Assembly: GCA_020354625.1 (NCBI GenBank)
Contig: CP070651.1
Span: forward strand, 3,297,569-3,330,251
Direction: 5' to 3'
Source: Trueperaceae bacterium
GTDB taxonomy: Bacteria > Deinococcota > Deinococci > Deinococcales > Trueperaceae
Length of the DNA stretch: 32,683 bases
The notes beneath the pieces are model-generated. The model was not told the DNA's origin, ran no database searches, and saw only the letters and a list, made by a program, of their open reading frames with translations. Positions 22,421 through 30,587 of this stretch are shown here, one piece after another (the stretch's first letter is position 1; every line of letters starts with the position of its first letter). The position numbers were made by a program, and so were the translations under genes.

Positions 22421-22443
22421 CCCACCGTAATGGGTCATCGGCT
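22421..22443. repeat. Solitary remnant of the heptamer repeat
   Basis: ACCGTAATGGGT (22424-22435) is identical to 9460-9471 in the large repeat block and is followed by CATCGG. It lies just after the lipA stop, as other copies lie after gene ends. Confidence 0.55.
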
Positions 22444-22502
22444 ACAACCTTCGCCCCTGGTCGTCTGCAAAAACGGCGCGACGTGTAACGGGTGAAGCTC
22501 GC

Positions 22503-22883
22503 GTGATCGTGCTCGGTGTGGCCTTGGGGGGAGCGCTCGGAGCGCTCTGTCGATACTATGCGTCCCTGATGCTCTTACCGGCTTTACAGGGTACCGCATT
22601 GGCCGGCTACCCACTGGCCACCGTGCTCGTCAACGTCAGCGGATCGTTTCTACTCTCCCTGCTCCTGTTTCAAGAGCTGTTCACGATCCCTCCAGCGCTG
22701 CGAGCCGCCGTAGGGACCGGTTTCATCGGTTCGTTTACCACCTTTTCCACCTTCGAGTTTGAAAGTGACTTGTTGATTCGCAGAGACGGTTGGGGAATAG
22801 CGAGTACCTATATCTTCGCGAACTTACTCCTCGGCTATATGGCGATTCTACTGGGACGCTGGCTGGTACTGCGATTCAACTGA
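22503..22883 (+). CDS. crcB: Fluoride ion exporter FluC (CrcB)
   Basis: 126 residues with four transmembrane helices. The Fluc hallmarks are GGALGALCRYY at the N-terminus, the channel segment TVLVNVSGSFLLSLL with the conserved Asn, and GFIGSFTTFSTFEFE, whose Thr and Phe residues line the fluoride path. Such proteins form antiparallel dimers in the inner membrane that let fluoride out. The start is GTG at 22503 with no clear ribosome binding site. No fluoride riboswitch is visible upstream. Its 3' end overlaps the convergent pdxT gene by 36 bp. Confidence 0.95.
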   Translation: MIVLGVALGGALGALCRYYASLMLLPALQGTALAGYPLATVLVNVSGSFLLSLLLFQELFTIPPALRAAVGTGFIGSFTTFSTFEFESDLLIRRDGWGIASTYIFANLLLGYMAILLGRWLVLRFN

Positions 22884-23459
22884 ACAGAGTCGATCGAGAA
22901 AATAACCGTGGATCCGGTCATCTCCACTGAGCTCAGGATGGAACACCGTCGCCATTATCCGTCCCTGCCGCACCATAACCGGCGCACCGGCATAGGACGC
23001 CACCACTCGAACAGAAGGTGCGATACCGACGATTCTGGGCGCACGGATAAAGATAGCTCGAAACGGGGTTACGAAGTCGGCGATCTCGAGATCCACTTCG
23101 AACGAATCGACCTGTCTGCCGTATGCGTTACGCGCCACTGAAATCGGCATCAGCCCCAAGCGGGGTTGATCTGGAAAGTCGACGATCTCACTGGAAACAG
23201 CGATCGCACCCGCGCAGGTACCCCAGAGCGCACCCCCACCCCGATAGAAGTCTGTGAGCGCTCGGTCCAACCCGTAGATCTTCATCAGCTTGGCCATGGT
23301 CGTGGATTCTCCACCAGGAATCACGATTCCCAAAAGCCCTTCGAGCTGTTCAGGGAGACGCACTTCCGTGACCGACGCTCCCAAACGTTCGAACGCGAGC
23401 TTGTGCTCACGAAACGCTCCTTGCAAAGCCAAGACACCAACACGCATAGGAGGTATCAT
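22848..23459 (-). CDS. pdxT: Glutaminase subunit of pyridoxal 5'-phosphate synthase PdxT
   Basis: 203 residues. It hydrolyses glutamine and passes ammonia to PdxS. The class I glutamine amidotransferase triad is present: Cys82 in LWGTCAGAI, and the His and Glu in VFHPELSGDDRIH. The N-terminal VGVLALQGAFREH and IPGGESTTM are diagnostic of PdxT rather than other amidotransferases. Two starts are possible: ATG 23459 (MIPPM) or ATG 23447 (MRVGVLALQG, the more usual length). It is the last gene of a minus-strand run and is separated from pdxS by the penicillin-binding protein and S58 peptidase genes, whereas most genomes keep pdxS and pdxT adjacent. Its 3' end overlaps crcB. Confidence 0.96.
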   Translation of the reverse strand: MIPPMRVGVLALQGAFREHKLAFERLGASVTEVRLPEQLEGLLGIVIPGGESTTMAKLMKIYGLDRALTDFYRGGGALWGTCAGAIAVSSEIVDFPDQPRLGLMPISVARNAYGRQVDSFEVDLEIADFVTPFRAIFIRAPRIVGIAPSVRVVASYAGAPVMVRQGRIMATVFHPELSGDDRIHGYFLDRLCSVESQYQPASQ

Positions 23460-23512
23460 GCCACACAGTAGCGCGATGGAAGTGTTGCGTGGTCTAACAT
23501 CGCAAACAGCGG

Positions 23513-24430
23513 CTAGCCACCGCTTCTTCTCACTGCCCGAATTCCTTGCAACACAGCCTCGACCACGACTTCCTGGACCGCAACCGACAGTGCAGCGAGG
23601 GGGAGCGCGGGTCCTCGTGCGGTACTCAACACGAACGCGGAGTCACCATCAAAAACCGTCGTCGGCCGCGTGACCCGCGCCAACCCGTAGTAAGCGTGTT
23701 GAGCGAGCAGATTCGCCCCGGCCTTGGCTAGCGGCGCATCGGTGGCGACTACGATCAAGGTGGTATTCGTACCCATCGATTGATCACCGAAGCCGGTCAC
23801 AAGGTCTTGCAAAGTCCCCAGGCGACCGGCTACCTCTCTACCTGTGTTTGGATCCACCACACACCCGAGCGCATTACAGACCACCAAGGCGGCAACGGTC
23901 ACCCCTTGAAACTCGAGGGCGGCGCAACCGAGACCTCCTGCAACAGCTCTTTCCACACCGAGGTGCTTACCGATCGTCGCGCCGGTCCCGGCACCGACAG
24001 CACCCGTCTCGACAACCCCATAGGTAGCCTCACAAGCCGCCCTGTACCCCTCTTGTTCACCGGGCCGTACGTCGGCACGTCCGACACCGAGATCGTAAAT
24101 AACCGAAGCAGGCACGATGGGAACCAGACCAAACGGTGTCGGAAAACCGATGCCATGCTCTTCTAACCAGCGCATCACGCCGCCTGCCGAAGCCAACCCG
24201 TAGGCACTGCCACCAGAAAAAACCAGACCGTGGATGCGCTCGACCGTCTTGGCCGGATCGAGCAACGCACTCTCCCGCGAACCCGGCGCACTCCCCATGA
24301 TCACACCCGAAGCGAGACAGCCTTCGGGGGGACAGAGCACCACGGTGCATCCGGTCTTTGCCTCGGGATCAGACCAGTGCCCCACCTTCAAACCCTCGAC
24401 AGCTGTAAGCGTTCTGTTCTGGACCGTCAT
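23513..24430 (-). CDS. S58 (P1/DmpA) family self-processing peptidase
   Basis: 305 residues. The family has an Ntn-hydrolase-like fold and cleaves itself to expose a nucleophile; members act as beta-aminopeptidases or D-esterases. Family marks are EGLKVGHWSD, GCTVVLCP, HGLVFSGGSAYGLAS, the glycine-rich GAVGAGTGATIGK and a late GTNTTLIVVATDAPL. DmpA cleaves Asn-Ser at the last of these; here the pair reads Asn-Thr, so a Thr is the likely nucleophile. The ATG overlaps the penicillin-binding protein stop by 4 nt. It is 53 nt upstream of pdxT. Its substrate is unknown; being cotranscribed with a cell-wall synthase is suggestive but not proof of a wall role. Confidence 0.92.
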   Translation of the reverse strand: MTVQNRTLTAVEGLKVGHWSDPEAKTGCTVVLCPPEGCLASGVIMGSAPGSRESALLDPAKTVERIHGLVFSGGSAYGLASAGGVMRWLEEHGIGFPTPFGLVPIVPASVIYDLGVGRADVRPGEQEGYRAACEATYGVVETGAVGAGTGATIGKHLGVERAVAGGLGCAALEFQGVTVAALVVCNALGCVVDPNTGREVAGRLGTLQDLVTGFGDQSMGTNTTLIVVATDAPLAKAGANLLAQHAYYGLARVTRPTTVFDGDSAFVLSTARGPALPLAALSVAVQEVVVEAVLQGIRAVRRSGG

Positions 24431-26637
24431 GGAGAACCAGGGTCTGACCGACCCAAATAGGCATCGACCTCTGAAGGGCTTATCCGCACGATCTCTATAT
24501 GTTCTGGCGGTGTGTCGGAACTGGCACGCACACCTGTGCGTGTATCGATCGGCAGTTCAATCTTTAGTTGGGCGGCACTATCGATCCCACGCAGATCGGT
24601 ATCACTCCGAAACGCGGCTCTCGAACCACCTGGTACGGGCCGTCCCGACTTCCGGTCGATCGTATGGAAGGCGATCCCCTCAGGTACGGGAAACCCCTCG
24701 GGATCTGCAAGAGTACCGCGCAAGGCGTTCTCGACAAAGTCCCTCCAAATATAGATAGGCTGTCGTGAGCTCGTCACGATCTCACCCTGGCCGTCACGGC
24801 GCGTCATGTTTTTCGGCAAGGCCGTGTTGTCATCGTTACCGATCCAAACTGCGGCCACAAACCCCGGAGTAGTACCCACAAACCAGATATCGCGATCTTC
24901 ATTGGTGGTACCCGTTTTACCCGCCACCCAGCGCCCTTCGATAGCGGCCCGCCAGCTCAGGGCGGTCGGGTCCCTGTCGACGACGTTGCCGTGCAACATG
25001 TCGAGAACGATATAGGCCGTCTGTTCTGTCCATACCTGCGAACGCCGCGGTCTGGCCTCATAGAGTACGTTCCCGTCCGAATCCTCCACGCGCGCAACGA
25101 AGTGGGCCTCGACCTGAACCCCCTTGTTGGCAAAGGCTGAGAAAGCAGATGCATGCTGCAACGGCGTCACTTCAAACGAACCCAACGCCAGTGAGTAGTA
25201 GGGCGCAATATTGGTATACCCGAGCTCGCGCGCACGATCGGCCACCGCCTGCGGAGAAGCAGCCTCGAGCGCCTTTACGGCCGGGATATTACGCGAGCGA
25301 TTGACGTGTTCGCGGATGGTCTGATAACCATCGAAGTCTTCATCCCAGTTTTGGGGTTCGTAGTCCTCTTCACCTCGCTGTACAAACGTGGCCGGTTCAT
25401 CTACAAGCACGGTTGCTTGCGAAAAACCGTTGAGTTCGATAGCGGTAGCATAAACGACCGGCTTAAAGGAACTTCCAGGCTGGCGGAGGGCCTGCGTCAC
25501 ACGATTGAACTCCTTCGATTCGACGCCCTCTTGGAGGCGCTCACCCACCATCGCCAACACTTCACCCGACTCCGGAACCAAGCCGACAATGGCGAGCTGC
25601 GAACCTTGGGGAATATCCGCCTTTCTGGAGGCCTCGTTAGCCGCCTGTTGTGCCTGGATATCGATGGTCGTCGTCACCCTGAGTCCACCCCGCCCAAAAA
25701 CCAGGCTCTCTCCATAGCGGTCGGTCAGCCAATTACGGACCGCCAAGACAACGTGCCGCGACAGTTCTGAACTGACACTCGTCCGGATGATCGCTTCCTC
25801 GCCTGTCCTCTCAACCGTCAACAACTCACCATCCGCATCGTAGGAGACACGCCATCCACGAGGTTGGAGTGGGTAGCGCCAGGCTCGATCTCTGGCGTCA
25901 GCGCTGACCATACCTTGGCGCACCATACGGTCGAGGACTTCTTTCATGCTGGCACGCGTTCCCTCGAAATTATTGTGGCGTTCGTTCGGTGCAGGAATCA
26001 GGCGCGCAAGGTAGAGACCCTCAGCCAGGTTCAACTCGATGGGCTCTTTGCCGAAATAGGCTTGCGCTGCCGCGCGGATGCCGTATACATTTCCACCCCA
26101 GAACACCACGTTGATGTAGCGTTGAAGTATTTCGGCTTTTGTCAGACGACGCTCGAGTTCGATCGCAAGCATCAACTCTTTGGCCTTGCGTTCGAGAGAT
26201 CGCTCACTACGAATATCTTCTAGCACCGTATTTTTGATGACCTGAGTGGTGATAGTGGAACCGCCACGACCGGCTTCACCGAAAAACTCCTCGTAGGTCG
26301 CCCGTACGAGGCCAGGCACGTCGAACCCGTAGTGCTTGAAGAACTGATCGTCTTCATAAGCGATGATGGCCTGCAGGGCTGCCGGTGAGATATCGTCTAG
26401 GCCGACTGGAATTCGATTGGTGCCAGCACGGTCTTCACCGACGACCGGGACGATCTCCCCAATCAAGGTGGTACCATCCCGAGCAAAAATCTGCGAGGTA
26501 GCCGTAAAGTCGAGCGCATCGAGCTCGCTCAGGTCAGGCAGGTCTTGGGCCCATTTGAGAGCTGAAGCGGACAACAATGAGGTGATCGATAACACCCCTG
26601 CCAGCAGCAGGATAAAAGAGGCTTGCAAGATTTTCAC
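24427..26637 (-). CDS. Class A penicillin-binding protein (bifunctional transglycosylase/transpeptidase)
   Basis: 736 residues. It polymerises and cross-links peptidoglycan outside the inner membrane. An N-terminal membrane anchor (about 5-27) precedes the GT51 domain (about 50-250), with catalytic Glu95 in YEDDQFFKHYGFD and GGSTITTQVIKN. The transpeptidase domain (about 310-650) has SSFK (Ser389-Lys392), SRN (448-450) and KTGTT (574-578). Order and length fit the PBP1A type. The GTG start at 26637 has TAAGAT 6 nt before it and no ribosome binding site, suggesting a leaderless mRNA. It is 64 nt downstream of pdxS and overlaps the S58 gene by 4 nt. Confidence 0.97.
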   Translation of the reverse strand: MKILQASFILLLAGVLSITSLLSASALKWAQDLPDLSELDALDFTATSQIFARDGTTLIGEIVPVVGEDRAGTNRIPVGLDDISPAALQAIIAYEDDQFFKHYGFDVPGLVRATYEEFFGEAGRGGSTITTQVIKNTVLEDIRSERSLERKAKELMLAIELERRLTKAEILQRYINVVFWGGNVYGIRAAAQAYFGKEPIELNLAEGLYLARLIPAPNERHNNFEGTRASMKEVLDRMVRQGMVSADARDRAWRYPLQPRGWRVSYDADGELLTVERTGEEAIIRTSVSSELSRHVVLAVRNWLTDRYGESLVFGRGGLRVTTTIDIQAQQAANEASRKADIPQGSQLAIVGLVPESGEVLAMVGERLQEGVESKEFNRVTQALRQPGSSFKPVVYATAIELNGFSQATVLVDEPATFVQRGEEDYEPQNWDEDFDGYQTIREHVNRSRNIPAVKALEAASPQAVADRARELGYTNIAPYYSLALGSFEVTPLQHASAFSAFANKGVQVEAHFVARVEDSDGNVLYEARPRRSQVWTEQTAYIVLDMLHGNVVDRDPTALSWRAAIEGRWVAGKTGTTNEDRDIWFVGTTPGFVAAVWIGNDDNTALPKNMTRRDGQGEIVTSSRQPIYIWRDFVENALRGTLADPEGFPVPEGIAFHTIDRKSGRPVPGGSRAAFRSDTDLRGIDSAAQLKIELPIDTRTGVRASSDTPPEHIEIVRISPSEVDAYLGRSDPGSP

Positions 26638-26643
26638 AAGGGC

Positions 26644-26649
26644 ATCTTA
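26644..26649 (-). promoter_or_regulatory. -10 box of a probable leaderless transcript (penicillin-binding protein)
   Basis: TAAGAT on the minus strand lies 6 nt before the GTG at 26637, the same geometry as lipB. It falls in the 64-nt gap after pdxS, so the penicillin-binding protein may be independently transcribed. Confidence 0.4.
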
Positions 26650-26701
26650 TCAATCTTGCCAGTGAGAGACGTGTGGTATCGAACCACGTAGTCGGCGCGA
26701 G

Positions 26702-27622
26702 CTACCAACCGCGACTTGCCAACAACTCCTCTTCGGACAACGTATCGATATTTATGCCGACCATCGCCTCACCCAGGTTGCGAGAAACCTCGGCCAACAC
26801 GGAAGGATTCTGGTAGTGGGTAACAGCTTGAACGATAGCCTGGGCACGTTTCATCCAGGCTTCACTACGGTCTTTTCCACTGAGGCTGGCCGCCGATTTG
26901 AAGATGCCCGAGCCGACGAATACACCATCCATACCGAGCTGCATCATGAGCGCCGCATCCGCAGGAGTCGCCACGCCACCGGCAGCGAAATTGACGACGG
27001 GAAGCCTGCCCTCTTCGTGAACGGACAAAACGAGTTCAAAGGGGGCGCCGTGATCTTTGGCAAAGGTCATGAGTTCATCACGCGACATCGACTGTAACTG
27101 ACGGATACTACCCACTACAGATCTTGCGTGACGCACCGCCTCGACGACGTTACCCGTACCGGCTTCTCCCTTGGTACGGATCATACTGGCACCCTCGCCA
27201 ACCCGGCGAAGCGCCTCGCCGATATTGGTGGCACCGCACACAAAAGGAACCGTAAAGGCGTGCTTATCGATATGAAAGCTCTCGTCTGCCGGGGTGAGAA
27301 CCTCGGACTCATCGACAAAATCGACCCCGAGCGACTCCAAAATCTGAGCCTCGACAAAATGGCCGATGCGCACCTTGGCCATCACCGGGATCGACACCGC
27401 TCCAATAATACTTTCGATCATCCCAGGATCGGACATCCGCGCCACCCCACCTTGCACACGAATGTCGGCGGGGACACGCTCGAGCGCCATCACGGCAACG
27501 GCGCCGGCTTCTTCGGCGATTCTCGCCTGTTCTGCATCGACAACGTCCATGATGACGCCGCCTTTGAACATCTCGGCGAAACCTGTTTTGACCGTAATAC
27601 TACCCTTTGTCTTCTCAACCAT
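26702..27622 (-). CDS. pdxS: Pyridoxal 5'-phosphate synthase lyase subunit PdxS
   Basis: About 306 residues forming a TIM barrel that assembles PLP from ribose 5-phosphate, glyceraldehyde 3-phosphate and ammonia. The two working lysines are seen: Lys83 in VMAKVRIGH and Lys151 in [11 protein letters not shown]. Other invariants are [27 protein letters not shown] and [21 protein letters not shown]. The ATG at 27622 is used; the in-frame TTG at 27634 overlaps the GGGGTGG that could serve as ribosome binding site. The high conservation makes this call certain. Its partner pdxT lies 3.2 kb away on the same strand. Confidence 0.98.
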   Translation of the reverse strand: MVEKTKGSITVKTGFAEMFKGGVIMDVVDAEQARIAEEAGAVAVMALERVPADIRVQGGVARMSDPGMIESIIGAVSIPVMAKVRIGHFVEAQILESLGVDFVDESEVLTPADESFHIDKHAFTVPFVCGATNIGEALRRVGEGASMIRTKGEAGTGNVVEAVRHARSVVGSIRQLQSMSRDELMTFAKDHGAPFELVLSVHEEGRLPVVNFAAGGVATPADAALMMQLGMDGVFVGSGIFKSAASLSGKDRSEAWMKRAQAIVQAVTHYQNPSVLAEVSRNLGEAMVGINIDTLSEEELLASRGW

Positions 27623-27667
27623 GATCCACCCCAAATCTATCTACCATATGAAACACATAGCCCCCAC

Positions 27668-27673
27668 ATTGTA
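27668..27673 (-). promoter_or_regulatory. Candidate -10 box for pdxS
   Basis: TACAAT on the minus strand, 45 nt before the pdxS ATG. No good -35 is visible. Confidence 0.25.
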
Positions 27674-27766
27674 GCCTTACACCCGCTCCTTTACACTTGG
27701 GTAACAGACACCACTCGCTCATCTTATCTCCCACACAAGCCCTCAATCGTGGCGACACCTACGTAG

Positions 27767-27808
27767 CAGGGGCGGTTTTGTACTCTCCTCCGGCTCGTAA
27801 CGCCCCTG
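27767..27808. repeat. Inverted repeat in the 316-bp gap between trpD and pdxS
   Basis: CAGGGGCG (27767-27774) pairs perfectly with CGCCCCTG (27801-27808) around a 26-nt loop that can extend the stem with GTTAC-like bases. No T-tract follows on the minus strand, so it is not a standard terminator. The rest of 27635-27950 holds no gene I can support. Confidence 0.5.
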
Positions 27809-27950
27809 TCACGGTGGCCCCTCCCCTTTGAATCGCCCTTTTCGGAACTTCCGGGCACGGATGACATCACCGAATTGCCGTTTTTGTGTCCACAAAATGT
27901 TAAAGAGAGACTGGCGAGAAACGGTCACGCCACGGTGAGAGACCTAACGA

Positions 27951-28994
27951 TCAACGCCCTTGGAACGCCAGGAAACGCTCGAGCGTGTCTTGAGCTGTAC
28001 CTGAATCGATCAGCTCTGCCGCCCGCACGACACCAGCAGCCAAGGAGGGGACGTGATCCGCAAGGTAGAGGACCGCCCCGGCATTGAAGAGAACGACATC
28101 GCGGCGGGCACCCCGAATCTCTCCCGCAAGGATTCCTCGCAAGGTGGCTGCATTCTCATCAGGACCACCCCCGTAGAGATCTTCGAGCCTGTGACGAGAC
28201 AGCCCGACCGCTTCGGGCGTTACAGTAAAGGCCTCGACAGTACCGTCAGCGGTGAGCTCACACACCTCGGTCTCTCCGGTAACGGTGAAGTCATCGATCC
28301 CGTCACCATGGACGACGAGTGCCCGTTCGAGTCCCAAACCGTGGAGCACGCGAGCGATCTTCTCCAAAAGCGACGGGGAGTAGAGCCCCATGAGCTGCCT
28401 GCTTGCCCCCGCTGGGTTCGTGAGCGGCCCCAATACATTGAACACGGTACGAGCCTTGAGCTCGGCCCGAATAGGAGCTACAAACTTCATAGCGGGATGG
28501 TGCGCTCTGGCGAAGATAAAGGCGATCCCGATCTCCTCGAGGCTTTGTGTCAACCGATCCGGCGAAGCGTCGAGGTCCACACCGAGAGCCTCGAGCACAT
28601 CGGCCGAGCCCGAACTCTTGGTCACCCCGCGATTCCCATGCTTCGCTACCTTCACCCCTCCAGACGCCGCCACAAAGGCAGCGGTGGTGCTGATGTTGAG
28701 GGTATCGATACCGGTGCCACCCGTCCCACAGGTATCCAAGATGGGCTCGGTAGAGGTGGACTGCACCTTGATCGAACGCGCACGCATGGCCTCGGCAAAG
28801 CCGACAATCTCTTCTACGGTCTCCCCTCGCGTGCGCAATGCCGCGAGCAAGGCAGAGGCCTGCACCGATGAGACCGCACCATCCATGAGGTATCCCATTA
28901 CGCTTCGAGCCTGCTCACGCGACAATACGTCACCATCAAAAACCGTAGATAACACCGAAGCGATATCTTGCGTGGCTTGTTTCTGCTCAGACAT
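27951..28994 (-). CDS. trpD: Anthranilate phosphoribosyltransferase TrpD
   Basis: 347 residues. It joins anthranilate and PRPP in tryptophan synthesis. Diagnostic motifs are DTCGTGGTG (PRPP-binding), NISTTAAFVAA, KHGNRGVTKSSGSADVLEALG and ARAHHPAMKFVAPIRAEL. The ATG is preceded by AGGGGG at 7 nt and lies one nt after the GT2 gene stop, so the two are coupled. trpC, trpF, trpB and trpA are not in the window, so the later tryptophan steps must be encoded elsewhere. Length is normal. Confidence 0.98.
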   Translation of the reverse strand: MSEQKQATQDIASVLSTVFDGDVLSREQARSVMGYLMDGAVSSVQASALLAALRTRGETVEEIVGFAEAMRARSIKVQSTSTEPILDTCGTGGTGIDTLNISTTAAFVAASGGVKVAKHGNRGVTKSSGSADVLEALGVDLDASPDRLTQSLEEIGIAFIFARAHHPAMKFVAPIRAELKARTVFNVLGPLTNPAGASRQLMGLYSPSLLEKIARVLHGLGLERALVVHGDGIDDFTVTGETEVCELTADGTVEAFTVTPEAVGLSRHRLEDLYGGGPDENAATLRGILAGEIRGARRDVVLFNAGAVLYLADHVPSLAAGVVRAAELIDSGTAQDTLERFLAFQGR

Positions 28995-28995
28995 G

Positions 28996-29829
28996 TTATA
29001 TCCCCCTCAATCGATCCTCAGCACCTTCTAAGTAGGCACGTTCGTAAGCATACCGCTGGGGCGCAAAACCTTTCATCAACGTACCAAACGGAGTTCTAAA
29101 CAGGGCCCGTTTGAGGGCGAGCAGCTGGGGGTGGACCCCGAGCCTAAAGGCGAGCCGGGGGTAGCGGCGAGCGATGAGCACCGCATTTCCTCCAGCACTA
29201 CGGGCCTTGGCAAGATCGGTGGCTCGCATCGGATTCGCTCCCACATGATCTACCATTGCACCCTGTAAAGCGTCGATTTCCAGGCCTCTAGCGAACACTT
29301 TATAACCGAGGAGCAGATCTTCGCCACCGTAGTCGACCAGCCACTCATCGAACCCATCCACCTCTTGGAAGATAGCTGCCGGCAGACTGGTATTGGCTCC
29401 GTTTACATTCCAGTAGTGAGCCCGATTAGGAGACCAGCACACAACCTCCGGGCCGTCGATGAAACGGATCCCACCGACCAAGAGACGTGGCGCTACGCGC
29501 TGGGCTTGCCAATGTAGCTCGAGGGTGCGCTCGGCGAGCAGACAATCGTCATCGGAAAGGTAGTAATATTCACCCCGTGCTCGACGCGCACACGCGTTAC
29601 GCGCCCGAGAGACCGACACGGCCTCATCCAACTCGATCACGTGCAGCGCAAAGGGGTAATGCTGACCCCTGAGAAACGCCTCGGTTTCAGCACAGGGACC
29701 GTTGACACAAACGATCCACTCGAAGCGTGCATAGGATACTGTCTGATCGACGAGCGATGCACCTTTGAGGCGGAGGATATCCGGGCGGTTACGGGTTACC
29801 GTTAGCACGCTGATGTCAGGCTTATCCAT
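28996..29829 (-). CDS. Family 2 glycosyltransferase (GT-A fold) within the trp gene cluster
   Basis: 277 residues. The N-terminal strand DISVLTVTRNRPDIL starts a GT-A fold, the metal-binding acidic cluster is SDDDC (Asp93-Asp95), and an acceptor-side GGEDLLLG supplies the ED motif. SRARNACARRARGEY is also typical of GT2. No transmembrane segment is evident, so it should act in the cytoplasm, transferring a sugar to a glycan, lipid or protein. The donor and acceptor cannot be named. It stands between trpG (142 nt upstream) and trpD (1 nt downstream). Nothing links it to tryptophan synthesis. No other polysaccharide genes are present. Confidence 0.88.
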   Translation of the reverse strand: MDKPDISVLTVTRNRPDILRLKGASLVDQTVSYARFEWIVCVNGPCAETEAFLRGQHYPFALHVIELDEAVSVSRARNACARRARGEYYYLSDDDCLLAERTLELHWQAQRVAPRLLVGGIRFIDGPEVVCWSPNRAHYWNVNGANTSLPAAIFQEVDGFDEWLVDYGGEDLLLGYKVFARGLEIDALQGAMVDHVGANPMRATDLAKARSAGGNAVLIARRYPRLAFRLGVHPQLLALKRALFRTPFGTLMKGFAPQRYAYERAYLEGAEDRLRGI

Positions 29830-29971
29830 TACGTCCTATAAACGCCAAACCGGCTTTCAGCGCACGAGTTGGGCAAACAGGTTTCTTCTCTTTCTCGCTC
29901 TTTTTGGGTGATTTCGACGCTACCAAAAGGCGATTTGATTGACCCTGCGGGCACGCTCATAACAGCAATAC

Positions 29972-30547
29972 TCAGCACAAATCGAGAAAGTTTTGAAGGA
30001 GCCGATAACCGTCTACCGTCAAAATGCTCTCAGGATGGAACTGCACCCCCCAAACCGGATGCTCGACGTGCCGAAAACCCATGATCACCCGCTCGCCATC
30101 ATCGTCCGTCCACGCGTTGACCGTGAGTTCCGGAGGCGGATTCTTGACGATGAGTGAATGATACCTGGTAGCGGTCAACGCTTCAGGCAGACCTGCAAAC
30201 GTGCCCGTACCATCGTGGTGTATACGGCTCGTTTTACCGTGCATGATCTTCGGGGCCGCAACCACCTCGGCTCCGTAAGCCGTTCCGATGCTCTGATGCC
30301 CGAGACACACGCCATAGATGGGAATGCGGCTGCCGTAGCTCCGGATCACGTCGACCGAAAGCCCAGCCTCGTGCGGCGTGCAGGGTCCGGGGGAGATCAC
30401 AATACCGTCTGGATGTAAGGTGTCGATCTCGCTGAGCTCGAACCGGTCGTTGCGCCAGATGGTGAGGTCGACACCGAGGTGCCCCAAGTATTGGACCAGG
30501 TTATAGGTGAACGAATCGTAGTTGTCGATAACGAGTATCTTTTTCAC
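29972..30547 (-). CDS. trpG: Anthranilate synthase component II (glutamine amidotransferase) TrpG
   Basis: About 191 residues. It delivers ammonia from glutamine to TrpE. The class I triad appears as Cys in YGVCLGHQSIG and His/Glu in QFHPESILT; SPGPCTPHEAG and the N-terminal VIDNYDSFTYNLVQYLG are family hallmarks. PabA of folate synthesis is nearly indistinguishable, but the trpE and trpD neighbours favour TrpG. The start is GTG at 30547. AAGGAG lies 14 nt before it, rather far. A GCACAG/CTGTGC hairpin sits between it and trpE, 40 nt away. The longer upstream open frame is not coding. Confidence 0.95.
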   Translation of the reverse strand: MKKILVIDNYDSFTYNLVQYLGHLGVDLTIWRNDRFELSEIDTLHPDGIVISPGPCTPHEAGLSVDVIRSYGSRIPIYGVCLGHQSIGTAYGAEVVAAPKIMHGKTSRIHHDGTGTFAGLPEALTATRYHSLIVKNPPPELTVNAWTDDDGERVIMGFRHVEHPVWGVQFHPESILTVDGYRLLQNFLDLC

Positions 30548-30587
30548 GATGATCGATATGGCTCCTTCGCACAGCCACCTGTGCAGG

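Noticed and set aside
22421-22502. Fluoride riboswitch upstream of crcB
   Set aside because: The short gap holds a repeat remnant and no fluoride aptamer core.
23458-23673. Plus-strand AGGAGG followed by ATG opposite the pdxT start
   Set aside because: The ribosome-binding-like AGGAGG is the complement of two Pro codons in pdxT, and the frame runs antisense to pdxT and the S58 gene without any domain.
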